Part shown: in pieces, positions 31,317 to 47,408 of the stretch
Layout of the letters: every line of letters starts with the position of its first letter
Position numbering within the stretch: the stretch's first letter is position 1
From: Streptomyces sp. MST-110588
GTDB taxonomy: Bacteria > Actinomycetota > Actinomycetes > Streptomycetales > Streptomycetaceae
Length of the DNA: 64,000 nucleotides
Direction: 5' to 3'
Assembly: GCF_022695595.1 (NCBI RefSeq)
Contig: NZ_CP074380.1
Location: forward strand, 4,624,501-4,688,500
The notes under the pieces: model-generated
Told to the model about the DNA's origin: nothing
The model's input: the letters and a program-made list of their open reading frames with translations, nothing else
The model's database searches: none
Position numbers and translations under genes: made by a program

Positions 31317-31376
31317 AGAAAAACAAAAAACAAGAACCAGAACCAAGAACCAGGCATCAGGAAAGAGGACAGAAAA
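31317..31376 (+). promoter_or_regulatory. A-rich leader before the first MbtH gene
   Basis: About 60 bases are composed mostly of A and AAC/AAG triplets, very unlike the surrounding 70% GC DNA. Just upstream, CTCAACTGAA (from about 31283) can pair with TTCGGTTGAG (about one loop later) with one G-U pair. The layout (hairpin, then an unstructured purine-rich leader with an AAAGAGG site) suggests an intercistronic element that moderates read-through and boosts MbtH translation. Confidence 0.4.
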
Positions 31377-31586
31377 ATGTCGAACCCGTTCGAGAACGAT
31401 GAGGCCACCTACCTCGTACTCGTCAACAAGGAGGGCCAGCACTCCCTGTGGCCGTCCTTCGCCGAGGTCCCCGAGGGCTGGGACGTCGCCTTCGGCCCCA
31501 AGCTCCGCCAGGAGTGCCTGGAGTACGTCAACACCAACTGGACCGACATGCGCCCCAAGAGCCTGATCGAGGCCATGGGCGCCTGA
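31377..31586 (+). CDS. MbtH-like protein 1 (canonical)
   Basis: A 69-residue MbtH protein, the small chaperone that binds and activates adenylation domains. The family signature is complete: [12 protein letters not shown], then PEGWDVAFG, then [17 protein letters not shown], with all three conserved Trp. It follows NRPS2 by 108 bp and is preceded by AAAGAGG, so it is probably co-transcribed. It can be expected to serve the Asn and basic-residue A domains and possibly those of NRPS1. Confidence 0.96.
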   Translation: MSNPFENDEATYLVLVNKEGQHSLWPSFAEVPEGWDVAFGPKLRQECLEYVNTNWTDMRPKSLIEAMGA

Positions 31587-31670
31587 CCGACCCCACCCGA
31601 TCCCCGGGGACGCGGCGGCCACCACTCGTACACACGCAGGTCTACACACGCACGTGATGGAGGACTGGAC

Positions 31671-32051
31671 ATGACGGACAGCGGCGCGGCGGCCCCCGGG
31701 GCCGGAGTGAGCCGGGTACAGGAGTACTACCGGCTGGTGGACGCCGACGACGTCCCCGGGCTCATCGCCCTGTTCACCGAGGACGCCGTCTACCGGCGTC
31801 CCGGCTACGAACCGATGCGCGGACACGACGGCCTGCGGGCCTTCTACTCCGGCGAGCGCGTCATCAAGAGCGGACGGCACACCGTCACCACGGTCGTCGC
31901 CGACGGCGACCGCATCGCGGTCAACGGCACCTTCGAAGGCGTCCTGAAGGACGGCCGGGAAGTCTCCCTGGAGTTCGCCGACTTCTTCGTGCTCGACGGC
32001 GAGCACCGCTTCACCCGGCGGGACACCTACTTCTTCGCCCCGCTGGTCTGA
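31671..32051 (+). CDS. SnoaL-like (NTF2-fold) protein, probable allo-isoleucine isomerase
   Basis: A 126-residue NTF2/SnoaL-fold protein (VQEYYRLVDADDVPGLIALF at the start, an RRPGYEPMRG loop, a C-terminal beta-sheet ending TYFFAPLV). In the desotamide and marformycin clusters a small protein of this class (DsaE/MfnH) works with a PLP aminotransferase (DsaD/MfnO) to invert C-beta of the Ile-derived intermediate, giving L-allo-isoleucine. A branched-chain aminotransferase gene is present at 40654, completing the pair, so I assign that role by context. A GGAGG site precedes the ATG. The gene sits alone between the NRPS2-mbtH and NRPS3-mbtH pairs. Generic ketosteroid-isomerase-like function cannot be excluded from sequence alone. 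Confidence 0.75.
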   Translation: MTDSGAAAPGAGVSRVQEYYRLVDADDVPGLIALFTEDAVYRRPGYEPMRGHDGLRAFYSGERVIKSGRHTVTTVVADGDRIAVNGTFEGVLKDGREVSLEFADFFVLDGEHRFTRRDTYFFAPLV

Positions 32052-32122
32052 CCGGGCCGGCCCGCCCCGGCGCGAGCAGCGTGGCCCGCGCATCACCCCG
32101 CAGTACCCGTTAAGGAGACACC

Positions 32123-40027
<7,905 letters not shown>

Positions 40028-40083
40028 TACACCCACGGCGTCCGAACGCCATCCGCATTTCTACGGGGGAAAGGGAAACAGAA

Positions 40084-40335
40084 ATGCCGAAACCGTTCCG
40101 CAGCGATGAGACCTTCTATCCGGATGAGACCTTCCATCTGGATGAGACCTTCTATCTGGTGGTCAGCAGCAAGGAAGGACGGCATTCCGTCTGGCCGTCC
40201 TTCGCCCAGATCCCGCCCGGCTGGCGGGTCGTCTTCGGCCCGCAGCGCCGCGCGGAGTGCCTGGACTTCGTGAACGCCGTACGGACCGGCCGGCGCCCCG
40301 GGAGCCTGGCCCAGGCCCAGGCCCGGAGCCGCTGA
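40084..40335 (+). CDS. MbtH-like protein 2 (expanded and degenerate)
   Basis: An 83-residue MbtH homologue following NRPS3 by 56 bp, mirroring the NRPS2-mbtH arrangement. It keeps HSVWPSF, PPGW and CLDFVN. It has two peculiarities. An 18-base unit encoding DETF(Y/H)x is repeated three times (40105-40158), adding 12 residues before the first strand. The third signature Trp is replaced: the NWTDMRP of copy 1 reads AVRTGRRP here. It may be a decaying duplicate, with MbtH 1 doing the work. Confidence 0.9.
   Translation: MPKPFRSDETFYPDETFHLDETFYLVVSSKEGRHSVWPSFAQIPPGWRVVFGPQRRAECLDFVNAVRTGRRPGSLAQAQARSR
40105..40158. repeat. Three in-frame 18-bp tandem repeats in mbtH 2
   Basis: Units 40105-40122, 40123-40140 and 40141-40158 are near-identical copies of GATGAGACCTTCTATCTG. 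Removing two units would restore the usual MbtH length, which indicates replication-slippage expansion. Confidence 0.9.
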
Positions 40336-40653
40336 TCGCCGGACCGGCCTGACACACCCCGGGCCGCCGGCCGTCCGGGGACGACGGGCGCTGCGCGCCG
40401 GGTCGTGGAACCCCGGCGCGCCGGCCGTCCGGCGCCCCGGCACGCCCGCTCAGCCCCCGCACATTGGCTTCCCCCACTTCCTCCCACCTCCCCCACGCCC
40501 GCTCCCGCGCGTACCCCCCCCACCGCACCACTTCCTGCTCAACGGCGAGCAGCGCACCCACCCGGCGGCCCGACCGTGCCCGCGTCCCCACACGTGCGCC
40601 CCGCACCCGCCGGCCCGACCGATCGCCCCGCACAACCGCCACAGGAGGCCGGA

Positions 40654-41823
40654 GTGCACATCGTGTCCAAACCCGTAGCCCATCCGCTGACGCCGCAGCA
40701 GCGCGCGGAACGTACCGCCTCGCCCACGTTCGGCACCGCCTTCACCGAGCACATGGTCTCGGTGAAGTGGACCGCCGAGCAGGGCTGGCACGAGGCCGAA
40801 CTCCAGCCGTACGGGCCGCTGCTGCTGGACCCCGCCACGGTCGGCCTGCACTACGGCCAGGTCGTCTTCGAGGGCCTGAAGGCGTTCCGCTCGCACACCG
40901 GTGACGTCGCCGTCTTCCGGCCCGACGCGCACGCCCGCCGCATGCGCGCCTCCGCGCACCGGCTGATGATGCCCGAGCTGCCCGAGGAACTGTTCCTGGC
41001 CGCCGTGGACGCCCTGGTCGCCCAGGACCAGGACTGGATTCCCGACGACCCGAACACGAGCCTGTACCTGCGGCCGGTCACCTTCGCCTCCGAACGCACC
41101 CTGGCGCTGCGGCCCGCCCGCGAGTACCGCTTCCTGCTGCTCGCCTTCGTCACCGAGGGCTACTTCGGCCGCTCGCAGCGCCCCGTACGGGTCTGGGTCA
41201 CCGAGGAGTACACCCGCGCGGCAGCGGGCGGCACCGGCGCCGCCAAGTGCGCCGGTAACTACGCGGGCAGCCTGCGGGCCCAGGAGGAGGCCCAGGACAA
41301 GGGCTGCGACCAGGTCGTCTGGCTCGACCCGACGGAGCGCCGGTGGGTGGAGGAGATGGGCGGCATGAACCTCTTCTTCGTGTACGGGGCGGGCGCCGAG
41401 GCCCGCCTGGTCACCCCGCCGCTGTCCGGCAGCCTGCTGCCCGGTGTCACCCGCGACGCGCTGCTGCGGCTGGCACCCGCGCTGGGCATCCCGGCCACCG
41501 AGGCGCCGGTGAGCCTGGAGGACTGGCGCGCCGGGTGCGCGTCCGGTGAGATCACCGAGGTGTTCGCCTGCGGTACGGCCGCGCGCATCAGCCCCGTCAA
41601 CGAGGTGTGCACGAGCGGCGATTCGTGGACGGTGGGCACTGCGGGCGAGCGCCCCGTCGGCGAGGTCACCGCCAGGCTCTCCGACGCCCTGTTCGGCATC
41701 CAGCGCGGCGAACTGCCCGACCGCTTCTCCTGGATGCGGCCGGTGGCGCCCGCCCCCCGTCCGGCGGCCCCCGCCTCCGGTCAGGCCCCCGCCTCCCTCA
41801 CCGATCAGGCGGCGCGGTCATGA
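40654..41823 (+). CDS. Branched-chain amino acid aminotransferase (IlvE/DsaD-like)
   Basis: A 389-residue fold-type IV PLP enzyme. The PLP lysine lies in the GAAKCAGNYAGS motif, the substrate-side motif is LHYGQVVFEGLKAFR, and the class signature is EVFACGTAARISPV. It transaminates Val, Leu and Ile with their 2-oxo acids. In this cluster it can supply Leu/Val and, with the SnoaL-like protein, convert L-Ile through its oxo/enamine form to L-allo-Ile. I place the start at GTG 40654, 5 bases after AGGAGG (40643-40648); an in-frame GTG at 40663 is too far from that site. Its TGA overlaps the next ATG by 4 bp. The preceding 318 bp (40336-40653) are GC- and pyrimidine-rich with no promoter I can identify. 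Confidence 0.9.
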   Translation: MHIVSKPVAHPLTPQQRAERTASPTFGTAFTEHMVSVKWTAEQGWHEAELQPYGPLLLDPATVGLHYGQVVFEGLKAFRSHTGDVAVFRPDAHARRMRASAHRLMMPELPEELFLAAVDALVAQDQDWIPDDPNTSLYLRPVTFASERTLALRPAREYRFLLLAFVTEGYFGRSQRPVRVWVTEEYTRAAAGGTGAAKCAGNYAGSLRAQEEAQDKGCDQVVWLDPTERRWVEEMGGMNLFFVYGAGAEARLVTPPLSGSLLPGVTRDALLRLAPALGIPATEAPVSLEDWRAGCASGEITEVFACGTAARISPVNEVCTSGDSWTVGTAGERPVGEVTARLSDALFGIQRGELPDRFSWMRPVAPAPRPAAPASGQAPASLTDQAARS

Positions 41824-42323
41824 GCGAGGCGGCCAAGGCGTCCGGGAACCTCGCCTCCGAGCGGCTGCTGCGCCTGCTGGAGGAGGGCGGCGCCCGGTAC
41901 GAGCTCCTGGAGCACGCCCCCGAGGGGCAGACGGTACGGGCCAGCGCGCTGCGCGGGCACGCCCTGTCGGCAGCGGCCAAGTGCATGATCGTCACCGTCC
42001 TCGGCGGCACCCCCGCCGAGCGGCACGTCCTGGCGGTGGTCCCCGGCGACCGGCGGGTGGACCTGGCGCGGGTGGCGGGGGAGTGCGGCGGGCAGCGGGC
42101 CCAGTTGGCCCCGCGCGGGCTGGCCGAGTCCCTGTCCGGCTGCGTCAGCGGCAGCATCATCCCCTTCTCCTTCCACGACGAGCTGTCCGTACTGGCCGAC
42201 ACCGCGCTGTTCGGCGAGCCCACGCTGTACTTCAACGCGGCCCGGCTGGACCTGTCGGTGGCGCTCGCCTCCGAGGACTACCGGGCCCTGGCCAACCCCA
42301 AGATCGTCCCGATCGCCGCATAA
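41820..42323 (+). CDS. YbaK/ProX-family aminoacyl-tRNA deacylase
   Basis: A 167-residue stand-alone editing domain of the YbaK/prolyl-tRNA deacylase family. It has the catalytic-lysine region (SAAAKCMIVTV), a VVPGDRRVDL strand and the C-terminal GSIIPFSF segment. Such proteins hydrolyse mischarged aminoacyl-tRNAs in trans. It starts inside the aminotransferase stop codon (ATGA), so the two are made together. That coupling suggests a link with the unusual amino acid produced there; protecting translation from allo-Ile or another analogue is a reasonable inference but is not shown by the sequence. Confidence 0.85.
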   Translation: MSEAAKASGNLASERLLRLLEEGGARYELLEHAPEGQTVRASALRGHALSAAAKCMIVTVLGGTPAERHVLAVVPGDRRVDLARVAGECGGQRAQLAPRGLAESLSGCVSGSIIPFSFHDELSVLADTALFGEPTLYFNAARLDLSVALASEDYRALANPKIVPIAA

Positions 42324-42426
42324 GGCCACGAGGCCCCGGCCGCCCACCCCGGCCGTGCCCCCTTCGAAGCTGCCTTCGAAGCCGCCTTCCCAGCCCCTCC
42401 CACGAGGGAAAACGCGGCCCTGGAGT

Positions 42427-42484
42427 GCGTGTTTTGAACTCCGCTTAAAAGCCTGTCGGGACACCGGGCCCTGCTGAAAGCTTG
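42427..42484 (+). promoter_or_regulatory. Promoter-like element, copy 2 (upstream of the amidino-enzyme gene)
   Basis: Gap-free partner of the element at 7097-7154, sharing GTGTTT..AAC spacing, CGCTTAAA (42442-42449) and CCCTGCTGAA (42469-42478). It lies about 190 bp before the dimethylargininase-like gene in the 352-bp gap 42324-42675, which contains no gene. The shared element implies that the cyclase and amidino-enzyme transcripts answer to the same regulator or sigma factor. Confidence 0.55.
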
Positions 42485-42498
42485 GCCGTACATGGACC

Positions 42499-42531
42499 AG
42501 ACCGTGCGCGGCGCAAGCCCGCGCACGGTCT
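42499..42531. terminator. 13-bp hairpin in the leader of the amidino-enzyme gene
   Basis: Arms 42499-42511 and 42519-42531 are perfectly complementary with a 7-base loop. It lies between the promoter-like element and the coding start, so it could be an attenuator or mRNA-stabilising structure as well as a terminator. There is no T-run after it. Confidence 0.45.
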
Positions 42532-42675
42532 TCCGCGCGGTCCACCGCACCCGGTGGACCACGCGGACCCCACCGCCGTCGCGGGGCGTGCCGGTGCACC
42601 TCCCGGCCGGCCGGTGGCCCGCCACCCCTGAGCCCCGGCCCGTCCCCCCTCCTTCCTCACCCCGACTGGAGAGTC

Positions 42676-43530
42676 ATGAGTGCTGTCCCCCGCCCCCACA
42701 GCGACGGCGCGAGCGGCCCGCGCACCCAGCGGCCCCGCCGCTACCTGATGTGCCGCCCCACCCACTTCGAGGTCACCTACTCGATCAACCCGTGGATGGA
42801 CCCGGCCAAGCCGGTCGACACCGAACTGGCCGTCGCCCAGTGGGAACGGCTGCGCGCCCTCTACCTCGAACTCGGCCACAAGGTGGAGCTGATCGACCCG
42901 CTCCCGGGCCTGCCCGACATGGTCTACGCGGCCAACGGCGCCACCGTCGTGGACGGCAAGGTGCTCGGCGCCCGCTTCCGCAACGCCGAGCGCACCGCCG
43001 AGGGCCCCGCCTACCTCGACTGGTTCCGCACCCACGGCTTCACCGAACTGCACGACCCGCAGCACATCAACGAGGGCGAGGGCGACTTCCTGGTCACCGG
43101 GAGCTGGGTGCTGGCCGGCCGCGGCTTCCGCTCCGCGCCCGAAGGCCACGCCGAGGCCCAGGAGTTCTTCGGCCGCCCGGTCATCGGCCTGGAACTGACC
43201 GACCCGCGCTACTACCACCTGGACACCGCGCTGGCCGTCCTGGACGAGGACGAGGTCATGTACAACCCGGAGGCGTTCACGCCGGGCAGCCTGGCCGTAC
43301 TTCAGCGCCTCTTCCCCGGCGCGGTGCTCGCCACGCCCGAGGACGCCGCGGTCTTCGGCCTCAACGCGGTCAGCGACGGCCGTCACGTCGTACTGCCCGA
43401 GGCCGCCACCGGACTGGCCGGGCAACTGCGCGAGCGCGGCTTCGAGCCCATCGGCATGGACCTGTCCGAGCTGCTCAAGGGCGGCGGCAGCGTCAAGTGC
43501 TGCACCCTGGAGCTGCGCGAGCGCGCCTGA
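42676..43530 (+). CDS. Dimethylargininase / amidinotransferase-family enzyme
   Basis: A 284-residue member of the guanidine-modifying superfamily (beta/alpha propeller). It has an N-terminal YLMCRPTHFEVTYSINPWM, the NEGEGDFL acidic motif that binds the guanidinium, the His of YYHLDTAL, and a C-terminal nucleophile in GGGSVKCCT (Cys 275/276). Family members hydrolyse methylated arginine or arginine to citrulline, or move the amidino group and leave ornithine. As NRPS2 probably loads a basic residue and this gene shares an upstream element with the cyclase gene, a role in making or trimming the Arg/Orn residue is plausible. Housekeeping arginine catabolism is the alternative. A GGAGAG site precedes the ATG; trpC follows after 112 bp. 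Confidence 0.82.
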   Translation: MSAVPRPHSDGASGPRTQRPRRYLMCRPTHFEVTYSINPWMDPAKPVDTELAVAQWERLRALYLELGHKVELIDPLPGLPDMVYAANGATVVDGKVLGARFRNAERTAEGPAYLDWFRTHGFTELHDPQHINEGEGDFLVTGSWVLAGRGFRSAPEGHAEAQEFFGRPVIGLELTDPRYYHLDTALAVLDEDEVMYNPEAFTPGSLAVLQRLFPGAVLATPEDAAVFGLNAVSDGRHVVLPEAATGLAGQLRERGFEPIGMDLSELLKGGGSVKCCTLELRERA

Positions 43531-43642
43531 CGGCCGCCCGCCCCCGGTGAGCGCCGCACCGTCCTTCCCTTCCACGGCGCGGCGCTCCCGGTCCGCCCGC
43601 CACCGCGTCACCGTTTCCGTTCCCTGAGAGGACCGACACCCC

Positions 43643-44434
43643 ATGACCGTGCTCGACGAGATCATCGACGGAGTACGCGAGGACCTTGCCGAGCGTCGAC
43701 GGCGGGTGCCCGAACGCGAACTGCGCGACCGCGTGGCGCACACCGCCCCCGCGCTGGACGCCGTGGCAGCGCTGCGCAAGCCCACCGGAATCCAGGTCAT
43801 CGCCGAGGTGAAGCGGGCCAGCCCCTCCAAGGGCGCACTGGCCGACATCGCCGACCCGGCGGCGCTGGCCGCCACGTACGAGAAGTCGGGTGCCGCCGCG
43901 GTCAGCGTCCTGACCGAACAGCGGCGCTTCCGCGGCTCGCTGGCCGACCTGGACGCCGTACGCGCCCGGGTCAACATCCCCGTCCTGCGCAAGGACTTCA
44001 TCGTCACCCCCTACCAGCTCTGGGAGGCCCGCGCGCACGGCGCCGACCTGGCGCTGCTGATCGTGGCCGCGCTCGAACAGGACCTGTTCCGGGACCTGCT
44101 GGCGCTGGCGACCGAACTGGGCCTGACCGTGCTGGTGGAGGTGCACGACGAGGCCGAGACCGACCGCGCGCTGGACGCCGGCGCCACGATGATCGGCGTC
44201 AACAACCGCAATCTGAAGACCCTCGACGTCGACCGGGACACCTTCGCCCGGCTCGCGCCCCGGATTCCCCCGAGCGTGGTACGGGTCGCCGAGTCCGGGT
44301 TCCGCGGCCCCCAGGACGTGGCCGCGGTGGCCGCGCACGGCGCGGACGCGGTGCTCGTGGGCGAGGCGCTGGTCACCGGCGAGAGCGGGCCGGGCCCGGC
44401 GCTGACGGCCCTGCTGGCGGCCGGCGCCCGCTGA
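43643..44434 (+). CDS. trpC: Indole-3-glycerol phosphate synthase
   Basis: A 263-residue (beta/alpha)8 barrel enzyme converting carboxyphenylaminodeoxyribulose phosphate to indole-3-glycerol phosphate, the fourth tryptophan step. Diagnostic segments are [13 protein letters not shown], the catalytic [25 protein letters not shown] and [15 protein letters not shown] precedes the ATG. It is a cluster-linked copy, separate from the usual housekeeping trp genes, and follows the amidino-enzyme gene, probably in one transcript. Together with trpD/E/G and DAHP synthase it raises the supply of Trp for the peptide. Confidence 0.95.
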   Translation: MTVLDEIIDGVREDLAERRRRVPERELRDRVAHTAPALDAVAALRKPTGIQVIAEVKRASPSKGALADIADPAALAATYEKSGAAAVSVLTEQRRFRGSLADLDAVRARVNIPVLRKDFIVTPYQLWEARAHGADLALLIVAALEQDLFRDLLALATELGLTVLVEVHDEAETDRALDAGATMIGVNNRNLKTLDVDRDTFARLAPRIPPSVVRVAESGFRGPQDVAAVAAHGADAVLVGEALVTGESGPGPALTALLAAGAR

Positions 44435-44480
44435 CCCGGGCCGCTGAACGGTTCCGGCCGTGCGGCCCCGCCACCAAGCC

Positions 44481-44511
44481 CCGGCCCGTACGCGCGCACC
44501 GTACGGGCCGG
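44481..44511. terminator. Hairpin between convergent trpC and trpD
   Basis: Arms 44481-44492 and 44500-44511 (12 bp, perfect) enclose a 7-base loop. It is 47 bp past the trpC stop in the 307-bp convergent gap 44435-44741, which holds no other feature I can support. Confidence 0.7.
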
Positions 44512-44741
44512 TCACACACTCCGCAGGACATCCGGTACGGGTCCCTACGGCCGGAACTCCTCCCGCACGCGGACGTCATACGGGCAGCGGGAGAGCGCAC
44601 CCCACAGGAGCCGGCCGGCGACCGAAGACACCGGGAACGCGAACGAAGACAGCACAACGCGAGGGCGCCGGGCGACCGATCCGGAATCCTCCCCAGGTCC
44701 CGGTCGGCCCGCCCGGCGCCGGCCTCACAGCAGGAGCCGGG

Positions 44742-45800
44742 TCACCGGCCCGCCGCCAGCTTCGTGGAGACGGCCGCCCACCGCCGGAGGACCTCGGCCG
44801 CCGCCCCCGTGTCGATCGCCCGGCCGCCCCGTTCCATCCCCGCCGCGATCCGTTCGGCCACCGGACGGTCCGAGGGTTCCAGGGCCGCCAGTCCGGCGGC
44901 CGTCGAGAGCAGTACGGCGTCGCGCACCGGCCCGCACTCGCCCGCCAGCAGGGCGCGTGCCACGCCCGCGTTGTGGGCGGCGTCGCCACCGCGCAGCGCC
45001 TCCGGCGGCGCCAGGGCGACCCCGATCTCCCGCGGGTCGAAGGTCTCCCGGCGCACCCGACCACCGGATACCGACCAGACAGTGGAGGTAGTGGTGACCG
45101 TCAGCTCGTCCATCCCGTCGTCCCCGCGGAAGACCAGCGCGCTCACGCCCCGGCGGGCCAGCACCCCGGCCAGCTTCGGCGCCAGCACCGCGTCCGCGAC
45201 GCCGACCGCCATGGCCGCCGGCCGCGCCGGGTTGGTCATCGGGCCCAGCGCGTTGAAGACCGTACGGATGCCCAGCTCGCGGCGGGCGGCGGCGGCATGA
45301 CGCATCGAGGGGTGGAAGAGCGGCGCGAAGCAGAAGGTGATGCCGACCTCGCCCGCCAGCCCGCCGACCTCGGCGGCCGGCAGGTCCAGCGCCACGCCCA
45401 GGTGCTCCAGGACGTCGGCCGAACCGGAGGCCGAGGACGCCGAGCGGTTGCCGTGCTTGACGACCCGGGCGCCCGCACCGGCCGCCACGATCGCCGACAT
45501 GGTCGAGACGTTGACGCTGTTGGAGCCGTCGCCGCCGGTGCCGACGATGTCCAGGACGGGCCCCGGCACCTCCAGGGCGACGGCGTGCTCGTACATGGCC
45601 CGTACGAGCCCCTCGATCTCCTCGACCGTCTCGCCCTTGGTGCGCAGCGCCACCAGCAGCCCCGCGATCTGCGCGTCGGTCACATGCCCGCGCATCACCT
45701 GGTCCATCGCCCACGCCGTGTCCTCGGCGCGCAGATCGTCCCCCGCCAGCAGTGCCGAGAGCAGCACGGGCCAGGACCGCTGCCGATCCGTACCGGTCAC
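44742..45800 (-). CDS. trpD: Anthranilate phosphoribosyltransferase
   Basis: A 352-residue enzyme transferring phosphoribosyl from PRPP to anthranilate (second committed Trp step). It shows the PRPP motif [15 protein letters not shown], the anthranilate-site KHGNRSAS segment and the NPARP(A) loop after FNALGPMT. I start it at GTG 45800, which follows AAAGGGGA; a TTG ten codons upstream is less likely. It is transcribed away from the MocR regulator gene; the 107-bp divergent gap carries a putative MocR box. Confidence 0.93.
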   Translation of the reverse strand: MTGTDRQRSWPVLLSALLAGDDLRAEDTAWAMDQVMRGHVTDAQIAGLLVALRTKGETVEEIEGLVRAMYEHAVALEVPGPVLDIVGTGGDGSNSVNVSTMSAIVAAGAGARVVKHGNRSASSASGSADVLEHLGVALDLPAAEVGGLAGEVGITFCFAPLFHPSMRHAAAARRELGIRTVFNALGPMTNPARPAAMAVGVADAVLAPKLAGVLARRGVSALVFRGDDGMDELTVTTTSTVWSVSGGRVRRETFDPREIGVALAPPEALRGGDAAHNAGVARALLAGECGPVRDAVLLSTAAGLAALEPSDRPVAERIAAGMERGGRAIDTGAAAEVLRRWAAVSTKLAAGR

Positions 45801-45855
45801 CAGGAATCCCCTTTCGTCAGCACGGGGCAAGTCTGCGATCCGCCGTCAACCGGTC

Positions 45856-45868
45856 ACCAGACCACTCG
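45856..45868. promoter_or_regulatory. Putative MocR box between trpD and the regulator gene
   Basis: ACCAGACCACTCG in the divergent trpD/MocR promoter region. GACCACTCG recurs exactly at 49755-49763, and ACCAGACCAATCC is found at 49727-49739 in the other trp promoter region. A reverse-oriented half site (CGGTCCAC) lies at about 45882. The match between the two divergent regions controlled by one nearby regulator suggests an operator. Confidence 0.5.
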
Positions 45869-45907
45869 CCCGCAGCGAATCCGGTCCACTTCCCGGGAGG
45901 AGAAGAA

Positions 45908-47329
45908 ATGGCCTGGCACGCCCTGATAGACGTGTCCCGGGAGTCCGGGGAGCCGCTCACCGCGCAGATCCAGGGAACGATAAAAGCCGAGATCTCCACA
46001 GGAGTTCTGCGCCCGGGCACCCGGCTGCCCTCCAGCCGCCAGCTCGCCGAAGACCTCGGTGTCTCGCGCAGCGTGGTGGTGGAGGCGTACGGACAGCTCA
46101 TCGCCGAGGGCTACCTCGAAGCCGTCCAGGGCTCCGGCACCCGCGTCGCCGCGCACGTCACCCCCGCCCCGGCCGTCCCCACCCTCCTGGACAACGGGGT
46201 TGCGCCACAGGTCCGCTGGGACCTGCGCACCGGTACGGCCCAGGGCGCCGACTTCCCGCACCGCGAATGGCTCGCCGCCTACCAACGCGCCCTGCAGAGC
46301 GCCGACCCCTACGACCTGGACTACCCGCCGCTGTCCGGCTCCGGCGAGCTGCGCGAGGAACTGGCCCAGTACCTCGGCCGGGCCCGCGGGGTGCGCACCA
46401 CACCCGGACAGGTCATGGCGGTCTCCGGCTTCGCGCAGGCACTGGCCCTGCTGTGCACCGTCCTGCCGGGCCTGGGCATCGACCACATCGCCATGGAGGA
46501 CCCCTGCCACCACCGGCAGCGGCAGTTCATCCAGGAGGTGGGGCTGCGTCCACGGCCGGTCCCCGTGGACGAGGAGGGCATCGACGTGGCCGCGCTGGCC
46601 CGTACCGGCGCGCGGGCCGTCCTGGTCACCCCCGCCCACCAGTTCCCCACCGGCGCGACGCTCTCCGGGCCGCGCCGGGAGGCCCTTGTACGGTGGGCCC
46701 GCGAGCACGACGCCTGGATCATCGAGGACGACTACGACGGCGACCTGTGGCTCGAACGCGGCGCCCGCCCCGCGGCGCTCCAGCGGCTGGCACCCGAACG
46801 CGTCGTGTACGGCGGCACGGTGAGCAAGTCCCTGGCCCCCGGGCTGCGCTTCGGCTGGCTCGCGGTACCGCCCCAGTTGATCGGGCCGCTGGAGCGGGTG
46901 CGCTCCCAGCGCGACCTGGGCTCGGACATCTTCACCCAGCTCGCCTTCGCCGAACTGCTGCGCTCGGGCCACTTCGACCGCCACCTGCGCCGTCAGCGCG
47001 CCCGTTACCGGGTCCGCCGGGCCGCCCTGGACCAGGCGGTACGCCGCTATCTGCCCGGCGCACGGATCACCGGGGCGGCGGCGGGGCTGCACGCGTACGT
47101 ACGGCTGCCCCACCGCGTCGACGAGAACGCGCTGGTCACGCGGGCGCTGGGCCGGTCGGTGCTGGTACGGGGCGGGCGCCCGCACCACGCCCACCCCGAA
47201 CGGGCCGCGCCCGCGCTGGTGGTGGGCTACACGGCGGTGCCCCGTACCGGCATCGCGGAAGCGGTGCGGGCGCTGGGCGGCGCCTATGAGCGGCAGCCGG
47301 CGGCGGCGGGCCCGATGCGCTGTGCGTGA
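45908..47329 (+). CDS. MocR/GabR-type regulator (GntR HTH fused to aminotransferase fold)
   Basis: A 473-residue protein. An N-terminal winged helix (about 10-75: LTAQIQGTIKAEISTGVL, LPSSRQLAEDLGVSRSVVVE) joins a fold-type I aminotransferase-like domain (about 100-460) with the PLP lysine in GGTVSKSLAPGLRFGW. Such proteins bind PLP, and often an amino compound, as effector and regulate adjacent genes, usually including their own. It is placed between trpD and trpGE with likely boxes in both flanking promoter regions, so I infer control of tryptophan supply. The ATG is preceded by GGGAGGAGAAG. The stop codon lies inside an 18-bp direct repeat. Confidence 0.93.
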   Translation: MAWHALIDVSRESGEPLTAQIQGTIKAEISTGVLRPGTRLPSSRQLAEDLGVSRSVVVEAYGQLIAEGYLEAVQGSGTRVAAHVTPAPAVPTLLDNGVAPQVRWDLRTGTAQGADFPHREWLAAYQRALQSADPYDLDYPPLSGSGELREELAQYLGRARGVRTTPGQVMAVSGFAQALALLCTVLPGLGIDHIAMEDPCHHRQRQFIQEVGLRPRPVPVDEEGIDVAALARTGARAVLVTPAHQFPTGATLSGPRREALVRWAREHDAWIIEDDYDGDLWLERGARPAALQRLAPERVVYGGTVSKSLAPGLRFGWLAVPPQLIGPLERVRSQRDLGSDIFTQLAFAELLRSGHFDRHLRRQRARYRVRRAALDQAVRRYLPGARITGAAAGLHAYVRLPHRVDENALVTRALGRSVLVRGGRPHHAHPERAAPALVVGYTAVPRTGIAEAVRALGGAYERQPAAAGPMRCA

Positions 47330-47358
47330 CCCCCGCGCCGTGCGTGACCCCCGCGCCG
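47323..47358. repeat. Two 18-bp direct repeats at the MocR stop
   Basis: TGCGTGACCCCCGCGCCG occurs at 47323-47340 and 47341-47358, with a partial third copy after it. The regulator's TGA lies in the first copy. The 79-bp gap to trpG also has GCGTAC-C-GTACGC at 47393-47405. Confidence 0.8.
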
Positions 47359-47408
47359 TGCGTGTCCGCCCCGTCGTGCCCGGCCGCCCGCCGCGTACCG
47401 TACGCCGC

